Shown: positions 7,574-15,865, counted from the first letter of the stretch. The stretch is DNA of 30,812 nucleotides from an uncultured Bacilli bacterium (GCA_934096755.1 CAKOMU010000005.1:1-30812), one strand, 5' to 3'. The notes: generated by a model from the letters alone, not told the origin. Program-made: numbers and translations.

Positions 7574-8983
7574 ATGAAAATTAAATATTTTATCATTAGT
7601 CTTTTAACATTATTAATATTACCATTTGGTGTCAAGGCTGCGAGTGGTTCTATTAGTGTCGGTGGGACATCGACTGCTGTTGTAGGCAATAAAGTGACAG
7701 TGACAGTTACTTTATCGAGTAATACACTAATTGGTAGTTGGCAAATGTCTTTAAATTATGATCGCAATTATTTACAACTAACTGGTAGTACCGCTGAAGC
7801 TGGTGGTACGATGATGGCGGCATCTAGTACTACAGGTGTTCGTAAAAAAACTTATACATTTACTTTTAAAACTTTAAAAACAGGTAATACAAAAGTCAGT
7901 GTTGATAGTTATCTTGCTTATGATTATAATGATTTATCTGCACTTAGTTTATCTTCTGGAAGTAAGTCTATTAAAATCATTACTCAAGCTGAATTAGAAG
8001 CAAGTTATTCAAAAAATAATAATTTAAAAAGTTTAAGTGTCGAAGGTTTTACTATCACACCAGAGTTTAATAAAGATACTTTAGAATACAATGTGGTTGT
8101 GCCAGAAGATACTAAGGAAATAAATATTTTAGCTCAAGCTGAAGATTCAAAATCAAGTATTAGTGGTGTAGGCACTCAAAGTGTTTCTTTGGGAAGTAAT
8201 GCTTTTCCAATCGTAGTTAAAGCCGAAAATGGTAGTGAAAAAACTTATACTCTAAATGTGGAAGTTAAAGATGCTAATCCCATTACTGTCAAAGTAGGAG
8301 ATGAAAATTTAACTTTAGTTAAGATCAAAGAATCATTACCAATTGCTAATGCTTATAGCGAATACACTGTACATATTAGTGATTATGATATTCCAGCATA
8401 TAAAAATGAAAATACGGGTTTTATTCTTGTTGGTTTAAAAAATGAATCAGGTGCTATAAATCTTTATATCTATGATGAAGAAAATCAAGAATATAAACCT
8501 TATTATGAAATCGGTACAAATAAATTAACGATTTATCCTCTAACAATCACAGATAAGTTAAAAGGTTATAGTAAAGAAAAGATTGTTTTAAATGATCAAG
8601 AAGTAGAAGTATATAGTTATAATGATAAAAGTGATTTTGTTATTATTTATGGTATAAATATCGAAACTGGAGAAAAAGATTTTTATGTATACGATAAAAA
8701 AAATCAAATTATTAGTAGATATGATGAAGAACCAATTCAAGATTTAAATGAAAAATTAACTCTTTATACTTATTTTATTTTTGGTTTTATCGGTTTATCG
8801 CTGGTAATGTTTATTACTCTTATTTTCGTAATTACTAAAAAAAGTAAAAAGAAAAATAAAAACAAGAAGATGCCAACACCGCCTGAAAAAACAGAAACTA
8901 CAAATATAATAGAAGAAATTGCTACAGAAGATAAAGAAGACAACAAGAAAGATAAAAAAGATCAAAAGAAAAGAAATGCTTAA
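7574..8983 (+). CDS. Membrane-anchored cohesin protein (surface receptor for dockerin)
   Basis: Type I membrane protein of 469 residues. A signal peptide (about 1-22) is followed by a cohesin-like beta-sandwich (about 23-140; features include TVTLSSNTLIGSWQMSLNYD and YTFTFKTLKTGNTKV). A cadherin-like beta-sandwich of the PF12733 type comes next (about 148-234: LKSLSVEGFTITPEF, EYNVVVPED, KTYTLNVEV). An unassigned acidic region (235-390) leads to one transmembrane helix (about 398-421) and a highly charged Lys/Glu cytoplasmic tail. Cohesins bind dockerins; the only dockerin in the window is in the gene directly upstream. The ribosome site AAAGGAG fits the ATG. Anchoring is by helix rather than LPXTG or S-layer repeats. 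The cohesin call rests on pattern and context, the partner by inference. Confidence 0.8.
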   Translation: MKIKYFIISLLTLLILPFGVKAASGSISVGGTSTAVVGNKVTVTVTLSSNTLIGSWQMSLNYDRNYLQLTGSTAEAGGTMMAASSTTGVRKKTYTFTFKTLKTGNTKVSVDSYLAYDYNDLSALSLSSGSKSIKIITQAELEASYSKNNNLKSLSVEGFTITPEFNKDTLEYNVVVPEDTKEINILAQAEDSKSSISGVGTQSVSLGSNAFPIVVKAENGSEKTYTLNVEVKDANPITVKVGDENLTLVKIKESLPIANAYSEYTVHISDYDIPAYKNENTGFILVGLKNESGAINLYIYDEENQEYKPYYEIGTNKLTIYPLTITDKLKGYSKEKIVLNDQEVEVYSYNDKSDFVIIYGINIETGEKDFYVYDKKNQIISRYDEEPIQDLNEKLTLYTYFIFGFIGLSLVMFITLIFVITKKSKKKNKNKKMPTPPEKTETTNIIEEIATEDKEDNKKDKKDQKKRNA

Positions 8984-10434
8984 TTTAGTTCTCTTACTAA
9001 ATGCATTTCTTTTTTAGTTGGAATTAGTTTTTCCAATAATTGATATTGTAAAGCTAAATCCAAAGCTTTAGTTACCAATACTTCTTTTTCTTTAGTGTAA
9101 TCACTACATACAATTTTTTCGCTACCATCAGGTAAAATAAAAGTTTTTTTATTTAGTTCATCAATTTTAATATTTTTAGTTTGTTCTGGATGTATTTGAT
9201 AAATTCGATTATGTAATCTTGGTGATCCCACAAATAGTGTAATATCATTGATAGGGTCTACTACTAATTGAGTTCCAGCAAAACCAGGTGACATAAATGA
9301 TTTTCCTGACAAAGGTGGGTATACAGATAGAAATTTAGGATCAGGTTGTTTTAAATAAACTAAAGAACCATAAAATCTTGTATATTGATCTTCATCTTGA
9401 AATCCTGTTTCTGTTTCACTCATAGACATAACTGCATCTTTAGAAATAATTTTGCCATCAATTAATGCTTGCCCAAAATTCAACATGTCTTTTTTGGTAG
9501 AAAAATATCCGGCATGTCCAGGAGCAATTCCTTCTAGTTCACCAATTGCAATAGCTTTGGCATCATGTGGTGTACCAGGAACATTATCGTATTTAGTATG
9601 AGCATTTCCATCTTTATCTATAATAGAAGAATAGTTTTCATTAGCCACTCGCATTATCTTTTCTTTAGGTACTCTCAAATATGTATCTTTCATGTTGGCT
9701 TTATCAAAAATAACACTTTGTACAAATTCAGTAAAAGACATTTTACTAGCTCTTTCTACTACATATCTTAATACCATTGCTCCCATATCAGTATAAGCAT
9801 TATTAGTAATTTGATTTTGATCTGGATGAATAGTAAATAAGATTTTTTCTGCTTCTTCTTTACTTTTAGCACTATCAACTCTTTTATCAGTAACAACTTT
9901 AACTCTAAATTTCAATAAATCATAAATTGTTGTATTACCAAGTCCAGCACATTCTGGCACATATTTAATTACAGGATCAAATACATCGATTACTTTGTCT
10001 TCGTGTAGTTTTAAAATCGCTACCGCAGTAAATGGTTTAGAAGAAGAAGCTAAATCAAAAATAGTATCATCTTCAATTGGTAATTCTTCTCGTGTCAGTT
10101 TTCCATATCGCATTACATATTCTTGTCTATTTCCACACATAACAGTATCTCTCGTTTTTTGTGTACCAAAGTCCAAAATAATTCCAGGCGTAATTTGAGT
10201 TTCTTTAATAAATTTTTCAATAATTTCCTTTAAGCCACTTTGTTTAAACAATTCATATCTAAGCGTAGTTAAAGGTGCATTTTTGTTATCTTCTATTGTT
10301 TTTAATACTGGCTGTAATAGTCTATCGTAATCATTATAATTGTAAATGTCTTGCAAAAGCCCAATATTAGTGGTGTTTTGGTTTTTTAATAATTCCTTTA
10401 TATATTTACTATATATTATTTTATTTAATAGCAT
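8980..10434 (-). CDS. Serine hydrolase of the beta-lactamase / penicillin-binding (class C-like) family
   Basis: Cytoplasmic by appearance (no signal peptide). An N-terminal helical stretch (residues 1-80) precedes the catalytic domain. The family triad is visible: SxxK at Ser130-Lys133 (LASSSKPF), Tyr214 in YTDMG in place of YxN, and HAG at 307-309 in place of KTG. The last is typical of the esterase / D-aminopeptidase branch rather than true beta-lactamases. A TPHDAKA segment also matches such esterases. The substrate is unknown. The start is supported by AAAGGTGATG on the minus strand and a perfect promoter. The gene is convergent with the cohesin gene and their stop codons overlap by four bases, with no terminator between them. 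Confidence 0.85.
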   Translation of the reverse strand: MLLNKIIYSKYIKELLKNQNTTNIGLLQDIYNYNDYDRLLQPVLKTIEDNKNAPLTTLRYELFKQSGLKEIIEKFIKETQITPGIILDFGTQKTRDTVMCGNRQEYVMRYGKLTREELPIEDDTIFDLASSSKPFTAVAILKLHEDKVIDVFDPVIKYVPECAGLGNTTIYDLLKFRVKVVTDKRVDSAKSKEEAEKILFTIHPDQNQITNNAYTDMGAMVLRYVVERASKMSFTEFVQSVIFDKANMKDTYLRVPKEKIMRVANENYSSIIDKDGNAHTKYDNVPGTPHDAKAIAIGELEGIAPGHAGYFSTKKDMLNFGQALIDGKIISKDAVMSMSETETGFQDEDQYTRFYGSLVYLKQPDPKFLSVYPPLSGKSFMSPGFAGTQLVVDPINDITLFVGSPRLHNRIYQIHPEQTKNIKIDELNKKTFILPDGSEKIVCSDYTKEKEVLVTKALDLALQYQLLEKLIPTKKEMHLVRELN

Positions 10435-10464
10435 AATTCATCACCTTTCAAAAATAATATGCTT

Positions 10465-10493
10465 ATTATAATAATTAAAAAAACACTTGTCAA
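10465..10493 (-). promoter_or_regulatory. Consensus sigma-A promoter of the serine hydrolase
   Basis: On the minus strand a perfect TTGACA (10488-10493) stands 17 bases from a perfect TATAAT (10465-10470). It is the strongest promoter by sequence in the window. Confidence 0.88.
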
Positions 10494-10528
10494 TTACATA
10501 AATATATGGGGAATTCCGCAAAATAATA

Positions 10529-10547
10529 CACAATTTATAATTTTGTG
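10529..10547. promoter_or_regulatory. Candidate operator upstream of the XRE regulator
   Basis: CACAA and TTGTG form a five-base inverted repeat spaced by nine bases, 22 bases before the regulator's start. XRE regulators often bind such sites in their own promoters. The arms are short, so this is only suggestive. Confidence 0.3.
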
Positions 10548-10569
10548 ATAAAATGAGGTTGGTGAAAAT

Positions 10570-11823
10570 ATGATGAAGGAAGATAAAGTAAAAAGAGAGT
10601 TTCATGACACTGAAGCATTTAAAAATGGCAACTTTGGTCGCGCTCTTTTCAAACTTAGAAAAGAAAGAAAATTTACACAACAGCAACTAGCAGAACTAAT
10701 CGGTGTTTCAAATAAAACTATATCTAAATGGGAAAAGGGTGAATCAGTTCCAGATTTATATAACATCAGTAATATTTGTAATGTATTGGATATATCACCA
10801 AGTGCACTAGTAAAATCACAAACAACATTCAAAGATAGAATAACTGTTTTCAAAAGAAAATTGTTTACAGTCTTTAATTATTTGTTGAAAAATATTTTCA
10901 CAATTACCTTTTATTGTCTGTTCATTTACTTCTTGGTTTATTTTGTAAATAACTATAACACAATTAAAATTTATAACATTAAGTATGACAGTGAAAACAT
11001 TTCTATAAATCGCAGTTATTTAATCAAAACGAAAGTCGTAAATATTTTGACAATTGATAATATTAAACTTAGTAAAATTGATTATGTTCCAACCACTTAT
11101 GAAATTGAACTATATACATTTTTCAATGGAGATAAATATATCATTTATGAAGGTGCAAATCTTGATGATATAAGAATCGAAGAAATAAAGAATAGTGAAG
11201 ATATTCTAAGTAAAGATGTCATAGATAGCATGAAACATAGTTTATATCTTCATATTATTACTACTGATAAACAAGAAAATACTCATGATTATGAAGCGAC
11301 TTTAAGTATTAATGAGATTTATAGTAATAATAAATTAATTTATGATGATAATCATCACAGTGATAAATATGATACTTCTTATTTATCATTTTTAAATTCC
11401 AATAATTCTGGTTACACTAAAATTTTTAATATTAAAGGTAACTATACTCAAAATAATGAACTAATTGATACTCAAAGTGTTGATAATAAACTTTCAGTTT
11501 TGGGTTTTGATTATGATGAAGATAATCATATGTATTCTAAAATAGACGATTATGGTGGTAAAGTCGAATATGATGAAGTATCGAGAATTGTAAAATATGA
11601 ATATTTATACAATAATGAAATTAATTATAAAATGATTTATCATATTGAAAATAATAAAATCGATATTATTGAAGAAGATTTAATAAATAAAAAGAACCAC
11701 CAAAGAATACAAATTAGTCTGTTTAATAAAGATTATTGTAAAGATGCTAATATTGATGAGTGTCATCTAAGTAAAAGAATTATAGAGCTTAAAAATGAAA
11801 TATATGCAATTCTCTATTCATAG
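10570..11823 (+). CDS. Membrane-bound XRE-family transcription regulator
   Basis: The N-terminal 80 residues hold a Cro/CI-type helix-turn-helix (FGRALFKLRKERKFTQQQLA, then VSNKTISKWEKGESVPDL). A hydrophobic helix follows at about residues 103-126. The remaining 290 residues are rich in Asp, Asn, Ile and Tyr and would lie outside the membrane; I recognise no domain there. The arrangement is that of a one-component sensor whose outer domain signals to a tethered DNA-binding head. The start has GGTG a few bases upstream; a second ATG directly follows. It is divergent from the serine hydrolase and lies directly before a secreted-protein gene, its most likely target or ligand partner. The regulator call is firm, the sensing role inferred. 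Confidence 0.8.
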   Translation: MMKEDKVKREFHDTEAFKNGNFGRALFKLRKERKFTQQQLAELIGVSNKTISKWEKGESVPDLYNISNICNVLDISPSALVKSQTTFKDRITVFKRKLFTVFNYLLKNIFTITFYCLFIYFLVYFVNNYNTIKIYNIKYDSENISINRSYLIKTKVVNILTIDNIKLSKIDYVPTTYEIELYTFFNGDKYIIYEGANLDDIRIEEIKNSEDILSKDVIDSMKHSLYLHIITTDKQENTHDYEATLSINEIYSNNKLIYDDNHHSDKYDTSYLSFLNSNNSGYTKIFNIKGNYTQNNELIDTQSVDNKLSVLGFDYDEDNHMYSKIDDYGGKVEYDEVSRIVKYEYLYNNEINYKMIYHIENNKIDIIEEDLINKKNHQRIQISLFNKDYCKDANIDECHLSKRIIELKNEIYAILYS

Positions 11824-11829
11824 AATTGC
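11806..11829 (+). terminator. Hairpin over the regulator stop codon, possible weak terminator
   Basis: GCAATTCT and AGAATTGC pair over eight bases around an eight-base loop. No strong T run follows, so it may be only a partial terminator or an mRNA 3' stabiliser. Confidence 0.4.
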
Positions 11830-11847
11830 AGTTCTACTGATTTTCTA

Positions 11848-11876
11848 TTTTCAAATTCGACAACATTTGCTATGCT
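11848..11876 (+). promoter_or_regulatory. Possible promoter of the secreted protein gene
   Basis: TTTTCA (11848-11853) stands 17 bases before TATGCT (11871-11876), with an extended TG at 11868-11869 (TGCTATGCT). The match is imperfect. Confidence 0.4.
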
Positions 11877-11909
11877 GAGTTTGGAAAGCGAAAGGAGGTA
11901 GATTTTTTT

Positions 11910-12740
11910 ATGAAACCTATCAAAAAAATAATAGGAGCAGTTGGTATTATGAGTTTATGTTTTTTAACTAATGCCAAAGCTGCAACATTAACTGATGCAG
12001 AATATGCTAAATTAAAAAATGTATTTACTGATGCAAGAATTTCTACCATGACAGATGAAGAAGCACAAAGATATTTGTCTTATAATTTAGAAAATGCAGA
12101 AACTGTAAGTAAATATTATAAAGTTACAGAAACAGCTAATGGTACTACTTCTGTCGAAGTATCTCAAGAAGAAGCTGAAAATGCATTTGATTCAGTCCAA
12201 AACCCAAGTACAAGAGCCAGTTATCATGAAACAGCTTATAAAAATATTAGAATAACGACCTCTTTAATGAGTGGAAGTAGATATTTTGTCTCTTTAATTA
12301 ACAGATGGCTAGTAACACCAAATAAAAAATCTTATGATGTTATTGCGATGCGTACTGATGATGCTCAAGTAGAAGATGGAACTCAACATGGAGCGCAAAC
12401 ATATTGGGCTGCATCTATAGGAACATACAATACAGTTAACTATTCAGCAAATGGTACTAACATCAATAAACAAAGTAATGGGTACGGTATATCAATGAAC
12501 TTAGTTGATGATGCATCATATTTTGAATGTGATACAGATGCAATGATTACCGCTACTACAAAATATGCAGAAGTTTTTGGGACATACCAACATGCTACTA
12601 AAAATGTTACTTTAGCTCAATCAAAAGCTTATATTATAAGTCATAATGGTTATGGAAAAGTTCTTAACTTTACTACTTCAGTAGTTGATTATTATGACGG
12701 AATGCAAGGAGTTTCTATTGCTTTACCATATAATGGATAA
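11910..12740 (+). CDS. Small secreted protein of unknown function
   Basis: This 276-residue protein has a clear signal peptide (about residues 1-25, cleavage after AKA). A helical acidic region follows (about 26-105, with DEEAQRYL and SQEEAENAF) and then a beta-rich, Thr/Tyr/Ser-rich domain (about 110-276). It has no membrane anchor, sortase signal, or recognisable catalytic motif, and only one Cys in the mature part. A good AAAGGAGG lies 11 bases before the ATG. It follows a membrane-bound XRE regulator in the same direction, which suggests joint function or control. I do not recognise the family; a secreted structural, signalling or antagonistic role are all open. Confidence 0.75.
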   Translation: MKPIKKIIGAVGIMSLCFLTNAKAATLTDAEYAKLKNVFTDARISTMTDEEAQRYLSYNLENAETVSKYYKVTETANGTTSVEVSQEEAENAFDSVQNPSTRASYHETAYKNIRITTSLMSGSRYFVSLINRWLVTPNKKSYDVIAMRTDDAQVEDGTQHGAQTYWAASIGTYNTVNYSANGTNINKQSNGYGISMNLVDDASYFECDTDAMITATTKYAEVFGTYQHATKNVTLAQSKAYIISHNGYGKVLNFTTSVVDYYDGMQGVSIALPYNG

Positions 12741-12838
12741 AGAATAGTCGAAAATTAACCTAAAACTAAAATCTTTTAAAAACTACACGTAGGAACTGTA
12801 AGAATATAAAGGTTTGTAATTTTTAATAACAACAATTA

Positions 12839-12869
12839 GTCATAAAGCGCTACCATTTCTCATAGCATT
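12839..12869 (+). promoter_or_regulatory. Sigma-E type sporulation promoter of spoIVA
   Basis: GTCATAAA is followed by a 14-base spacer and CATAGCATT, close to the mother-cell sigma-E pattern (about GTCATATT, 14-15 bases, CATACAAT). It lies about 30 bases before the spoIVA start, and spoIVA is a known sigma-E gene in Bacillus subtilis. Confidence 0.65.
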
Positions 12870-12897
12870 AAATAGAAAAATGAAAGATGGTGGATTT

Positions 12898-14376
12898 ATG
12901 GAAAAAGAAAAAATTATCTCATCAATAGCTAGTCGTGGGAATGGTGAAATCTACTTAGGCGTGGTTGGAGCAGTAAGAACAGGAAAATCTACTTTTATTA
13001 AACGATTCATCGAAAATTTGGTTGTGCCAAATATTACTGATGAATATGAGAAAAAAAGATGCTTAGATGAAATTCCTCAAAGTGCTCAAGGTAAAACTAT
13101 TATGACCACTGAACCAAAGTTTGTTCCTAGCAATGGGGCCACAATCAAAATAAATGAATTTGAAACCAATATCAAATTAGTTGATTGCGTAGGTTATGTA
13201 ATTCCCGATGCCAATGGTTTTGTTGATGAAGATGGCAATCCACGGATGGTAAAAAGTCCTTGGTTTGAAGATGCCATACCTTTTGTGGAAGCTGCTGAAA
13301 TTGGCACTGAAAAAGTCATAAAAGATCATGCAACCATAGGTATAGTTGTGACAAGTGATGGATCATTTGGTGAAATAAAAAGGGAATCATATGTTGAAGC
13401 TGAAGAAAAAGTAGTTAGTGAACTAAAAACAATTGGTAAACCATTTATTGTTGTTTTAAACACTATTCATCCAACAAACACCGAAACAGTTTCTTTGGCT
13501 CGAGATTTAAGCGAAATGTATGAAGTACCTGTCATGCCAATTAGTGCAGAACTCATGAATGAAAAAGAAATCATGGAAATCTTAAAAACTGCGCTTTATG
13601 AATTTCCAGTTTTAGATATTAAGGTATCAATACCTGAATGGGTTCATGTTTTACCAAATAATCATGAAATTAAACAACATTACCTAGAAAAGATCAGAGA
13701 AAGTGTCGTGAGTGTTGAAAAAATAAAAGATGTTGATGATATTATGACACACTTTCAAGAATCAAATTATATCAACAATGCTTTTATCTCTCAACTTGAT
13801 GCATCGACAGGAACTATTACTATCACATTAAATAGTTCTAATGAGCTTTACACTGAAACCTTAAAATCAATGATGGGCGATATGGTCACTACTAAAGCAG
13901 GTTTATTAAAAATATTTGCCTCATATGCAGATGATAAAGAAGAAATGGATGCTTTATCTAGTGCATTAAAAATGGCCAAAAATACCGGCTATGGTATAGT
14001 ATGCCCAAGTTTAAAAGAATTAAAACTTGAAACCCCAGAATTAGTTAAACAAGGTAGTAGGTATGGAGTAAAATTAAAAGCTGTTGCATCATCTATTCAT
14101 ATGATAAAGGTAGATGTTGAATCGACCTTTGAACCAATTATAGGTAGTGAATTGCAATCTAAAGAGTTGATTAATCGCTTAATGAAAGATTATGAGAATG
14201 ATTCGGCTAGTATTTGGAAAAGTGAAATATTTGGTCGTAGTTTAGAAGCAATTGTCCAAGAAGGTATTCAAGCCAAATTAAGTATGATGCCAGATAATAC
14301 GAGATATAAACTAAAAGAAACAGTCACTAAGATTGTCAATAAAGGTTCTAATACCTTAATCGCTATAGTTATCTAA
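12898..14376 (+). CDS. spoIVA: Stage IV sporulation protein A, spore coat scaffold ATPase
   Basis: SpoIVA polymerises with ATP hydrolysis on the forespore surface to form the basement layer of the coat. The N-terminus (EIYLGVVGAVRTGKSTFIKRF) holds the Walker A motif with Lys30 at the same position as in Bacillus subtilis. A later segment (KLVDCVGYVIPDANGF) matches the switch/Walker B region. The C-terminus, needed for anchoring to SpoVM, ends in the hydrophobic ALIAIVI-like pattern. The start at 12898 (rather than the in-frame ATG at 12880) reproduces the family N-terminus and follows GGTGG. Its 492 residues equal the family length, so it looks intact. It stands alone between a sigma-E-like promoter and a terminator. 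This is the main evidence that the organism makes spores. Confidence 0.95.
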   Translation: MEKEKIISSIASRGNGEIYLGVVGAVRTGKSTFIKRFIENLVVPNITDEYEKKRCLDEIPQSAQGKTIMTTEPKFVPSNGATIKINEFETNIKLVDCVGYVIPDANGFVDEDGNPRMVKSPWFEDAIPFVEAAEIGTEKVIKDHATIGIVVTSDGSFGEIKRESYVEAEEKVVSELKTIGKPFIVVLNTIHPTNTETVSLARDLSEMYEVPVMPISAELMNEKEIMEILKTALYEFPVLDIKVSIPEWVHVLPNNHEIKQHYLEKIRESVVSVEKIKDVDDIMTHFQESNYINNAFISQLDASTGTITITLNSSNELYTETLKSMMGDMVTTKAGLLKIFASYADDKEEMDALSSALKMAKNTGYGIVCPSLKELKLETPELVKQGSRYGVKLKAVASSIHMIKVDVESTFEPIIGSELQSKELINRLMKDYENDSASIWKSEIFGRSLEAIVQEGIQAKLSMMPDNTRYKLKETVTKIVNKGSNTLIAIVI

Positions 14377-14396
14377 AAACTATAGCTTTTTTTTTT
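14362..14396 (+). terminator. Intrinsic terminator of spoIVA
   Basis: GCTATAGTT / AACTATAGC form nine pairs around a seven-base loop that contains the stop codon, followed by ten T. The stem begins inside the coding sequence. Confidence 0.88.
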
Positions 14397-14406
14397 ATCT
14401 ATTTTA

Positions 14407-14415
14407 TGATATAAT
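14407..14415 (+). promoter_or_regulatory. Extended -10 promoter of the rimP-nusA-infB operon
   Basis: TGATATAAT (TGn plus perfect TATAAT) lies directly after the spoIVA terminator. No good -35 is visible, as expected for extended -10 promoters. Confidence 0.6.
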
Positions 14416-14430
14416 CGACTTATCAGTTTT

Positions 14431-14460
14431 AAGTGGGCAGGAAATCCCACTTTTATTATT
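14431..14460 (+). promoter_or_regulatory. Leader hairpin of the rimP operon, possible attenuator
   Basis: AAGTGGG and CCCACTT pair around an eight-base loop, followed by a T-rich stretch (TTTTATTATT). It sits between the predicted transcript start and the rimP ribosome site. Similar GTGGG...CCCAC hairpins precede rimP in other Firmicutes as I recall; partial termination with feedback by NusA is a reasonable guess. Confidence 0.5.
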
Positions 14461-14476
14461 AGTTATGGAGGTGTTT

Positions 14477-14731
14477 ATGAAACTAGTTTTAGATAAACTT
14501 AAAATTGATTTACAAAAGGCTTTTTTAGATAGTGACATCTTAGTAGATGATATTACTTTTGAAAAGAAAGGCAAGTATCATTTTCTTACGGTTACACTTG
14601 ATAGAGTTGGAGGAATTGATTTAGAAACAATAGTAGATGCTACTAAAGTAGTTAATAAAGTTGTTGATAAAGCTGATATAACTGATGATAGTTATATACT
14701 TGATGTCGTAAGTAAGGAAAGAGGAGAATAG
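14477..14731 (+). CDS. rimP: Ribosome maturation factor RimP, N-terminal domain only
   Basis: RimP assists maturation of the 30S subunit. These 84 residues match the N-terminal alpha/beta domain (DDITFEKKGKYHFLTVTLDR, then GIDLETIVDATKVVNKVVD and a final YILDVVS). The normal protein continues with an SPG-x-x-RPL motif and an SH3-like C-domain to about 150 residues; here the frame stops at SKERGE and nusA begins at the very next base. There is no room for a lost C-domain, so this is a true short form, not a simple frameshift. The start at 14477 follows GGAGGTG at 14467-14473; an ATG at 14465 overlaps that site. Identification relies strongly on its position before nusA. Confidence 0.8.
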   Translation: MKLVLDKLKIDLQKAFLDSDILVDDITFEKKGKYHFLTVTLDRVGGIDLETIVDATKVVNKVVDKADITDDSYILDVVSKERGE

Positions 14732-15865
14732 ATGAAAAGTAAAGAATTAATTAAAGCTCTAGATAATTTAGTAGCTGAAAAAAATATTAGTCCTGATGTC
14801 GTTTTTGAAGCGTTACAATTAGCTTTACAAACAGCATATAAAAAGAATTTTAATTCCAAGACTAATGTTAGAGTAGATATCAATCGTGAAACTGGGGATA
14901 TTAAAGTATATTCTTATTTAGTTGTCGTTGATGACTATGACGATGGTAGTGAAACTACTGATGAAGAAGGAAACATTGTCAAAGTAGAACCCACTATTAA
15001 TCGTGATGCCCAAATCTTATTAGAAGATGCCAAAAAAATTGTTCCTGATATCAAAGTTGGTGAAACAATTGAAGAAGAAGTTACACCGGCTGATTTTGGC
15101 CGTGTAGCAGCTGGCACCGCAAAACAAGTTGTTATGCAAAAAATAAGAGAAGCAGAAAGAAATAGTATTGTTGAAGAATTTGCTGATAAACAAGATGAAT
15201 TGATGATCGGTATGGTTGCAATGGAAGATCAACGAAATTATTACATTGATTTAGGTAGAACTAGAGGAATTCTTCCTAAAAATGATATTATTCCTGGAGA
15301 ACAAATCGTCATGGGATCTAATATCAAAGTGTATCTTACCAAAGTGGAAAATGGTCCTAAAGGTCCAATCATTAAATTATCACGTAAAAACTACGGCTTT
15401 GTTAAAAGACTGTTTGAACACGAAATTCCAGAAGTTGCTAATGGTACCATTATTTTACAACAAGTAGTTAGAGAACCGGGTGTAAGAAGTAAAGTAGCTG
15501 TTTATTCTACAGTTGATCGTATCGATGCCATTGGATCTTGTATTGGTGAAAGAGGTACGAGAATTGCCGGCATTTTAAAAGAACTTAAAGGTGAAAAATT
15601 AGATTTAGTTCAATATAGCGAAGATCCAGCTGTATTTATTAAAAATGCTATGACACCAGCAAAAGATGTCATTGTTTCAATCCCTGACCCAAATGAAAGA
15701 GAAGCTCTAGTCATTGTTAGTGAAAGTAATTTATCACAAGCGATTGGCAAAAAGGGAAGTAATATTAAACTAGCTAGTAAGTTAACTAAATATCATTTAG
15801 AAATCAAAACAATGGAAGAAATCCAAAAAGCAGGTAATAGTATTGAAGAAAATACCAATGCGTAG
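14732..15865 (+). CDS. nusA: Transcription termination/antitermination factor NusA
   Basis: NusA binds RNA polymerase and nascent RNA and modulates pausing, termination and antitermination. Domain order is complete for a Gram-positive form: an N-terminal polymerase-binding domain (about 1-125), S1 (about 135-200, with YIDLGRTRGILPKNDIIPGE), KH1 (about 205-280, with GSCIGERGTRI) and KH2 (about 285-345, with SQAIGKKGSNIKLAS). Both GxxG loops are present. At 377 residues it lacks the acidic repeats of proteobacterial NusA, as expected. The ATG abuts the rimP stop codon, and AGAGGAG lies within rimP, so translation is coupled. Its 3' end overlaps the start of rnpM by 23 bases. Confidence 0.96.
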   Translation: MKSKELIKALDNLVAEKNISPDVVFEALQLALQTAYKKNFNSKTNVRVDINRETGDIKVYSYLVVVDDYDDGSETTDEEGNIVKVEPTINRDAQILLEDAKKIVPDIKVGETIEEEVTPADFGRVAAGTAKQVVMQKIREAERNSIVEEFADKQDELMIGMVAMEDQRNYYIDLGRTRGILPKNDIIPGEQIVMGSNIKVYLTKVENGPKGPIIKLSRKNYGFVKRLFEHEIPEVANGTIILQQVVREPGVRSKVAVYSTVDRIDAIGSCIGERGTRIAGILKELKGEKLDLVQYSEDPAVFIKNAMTPAKDVIVSIPDPNEREALVIVSESNLSQAIGKKGSNIKLASKLTKYHLEIKTMEEIQKAGNSIEENTNA

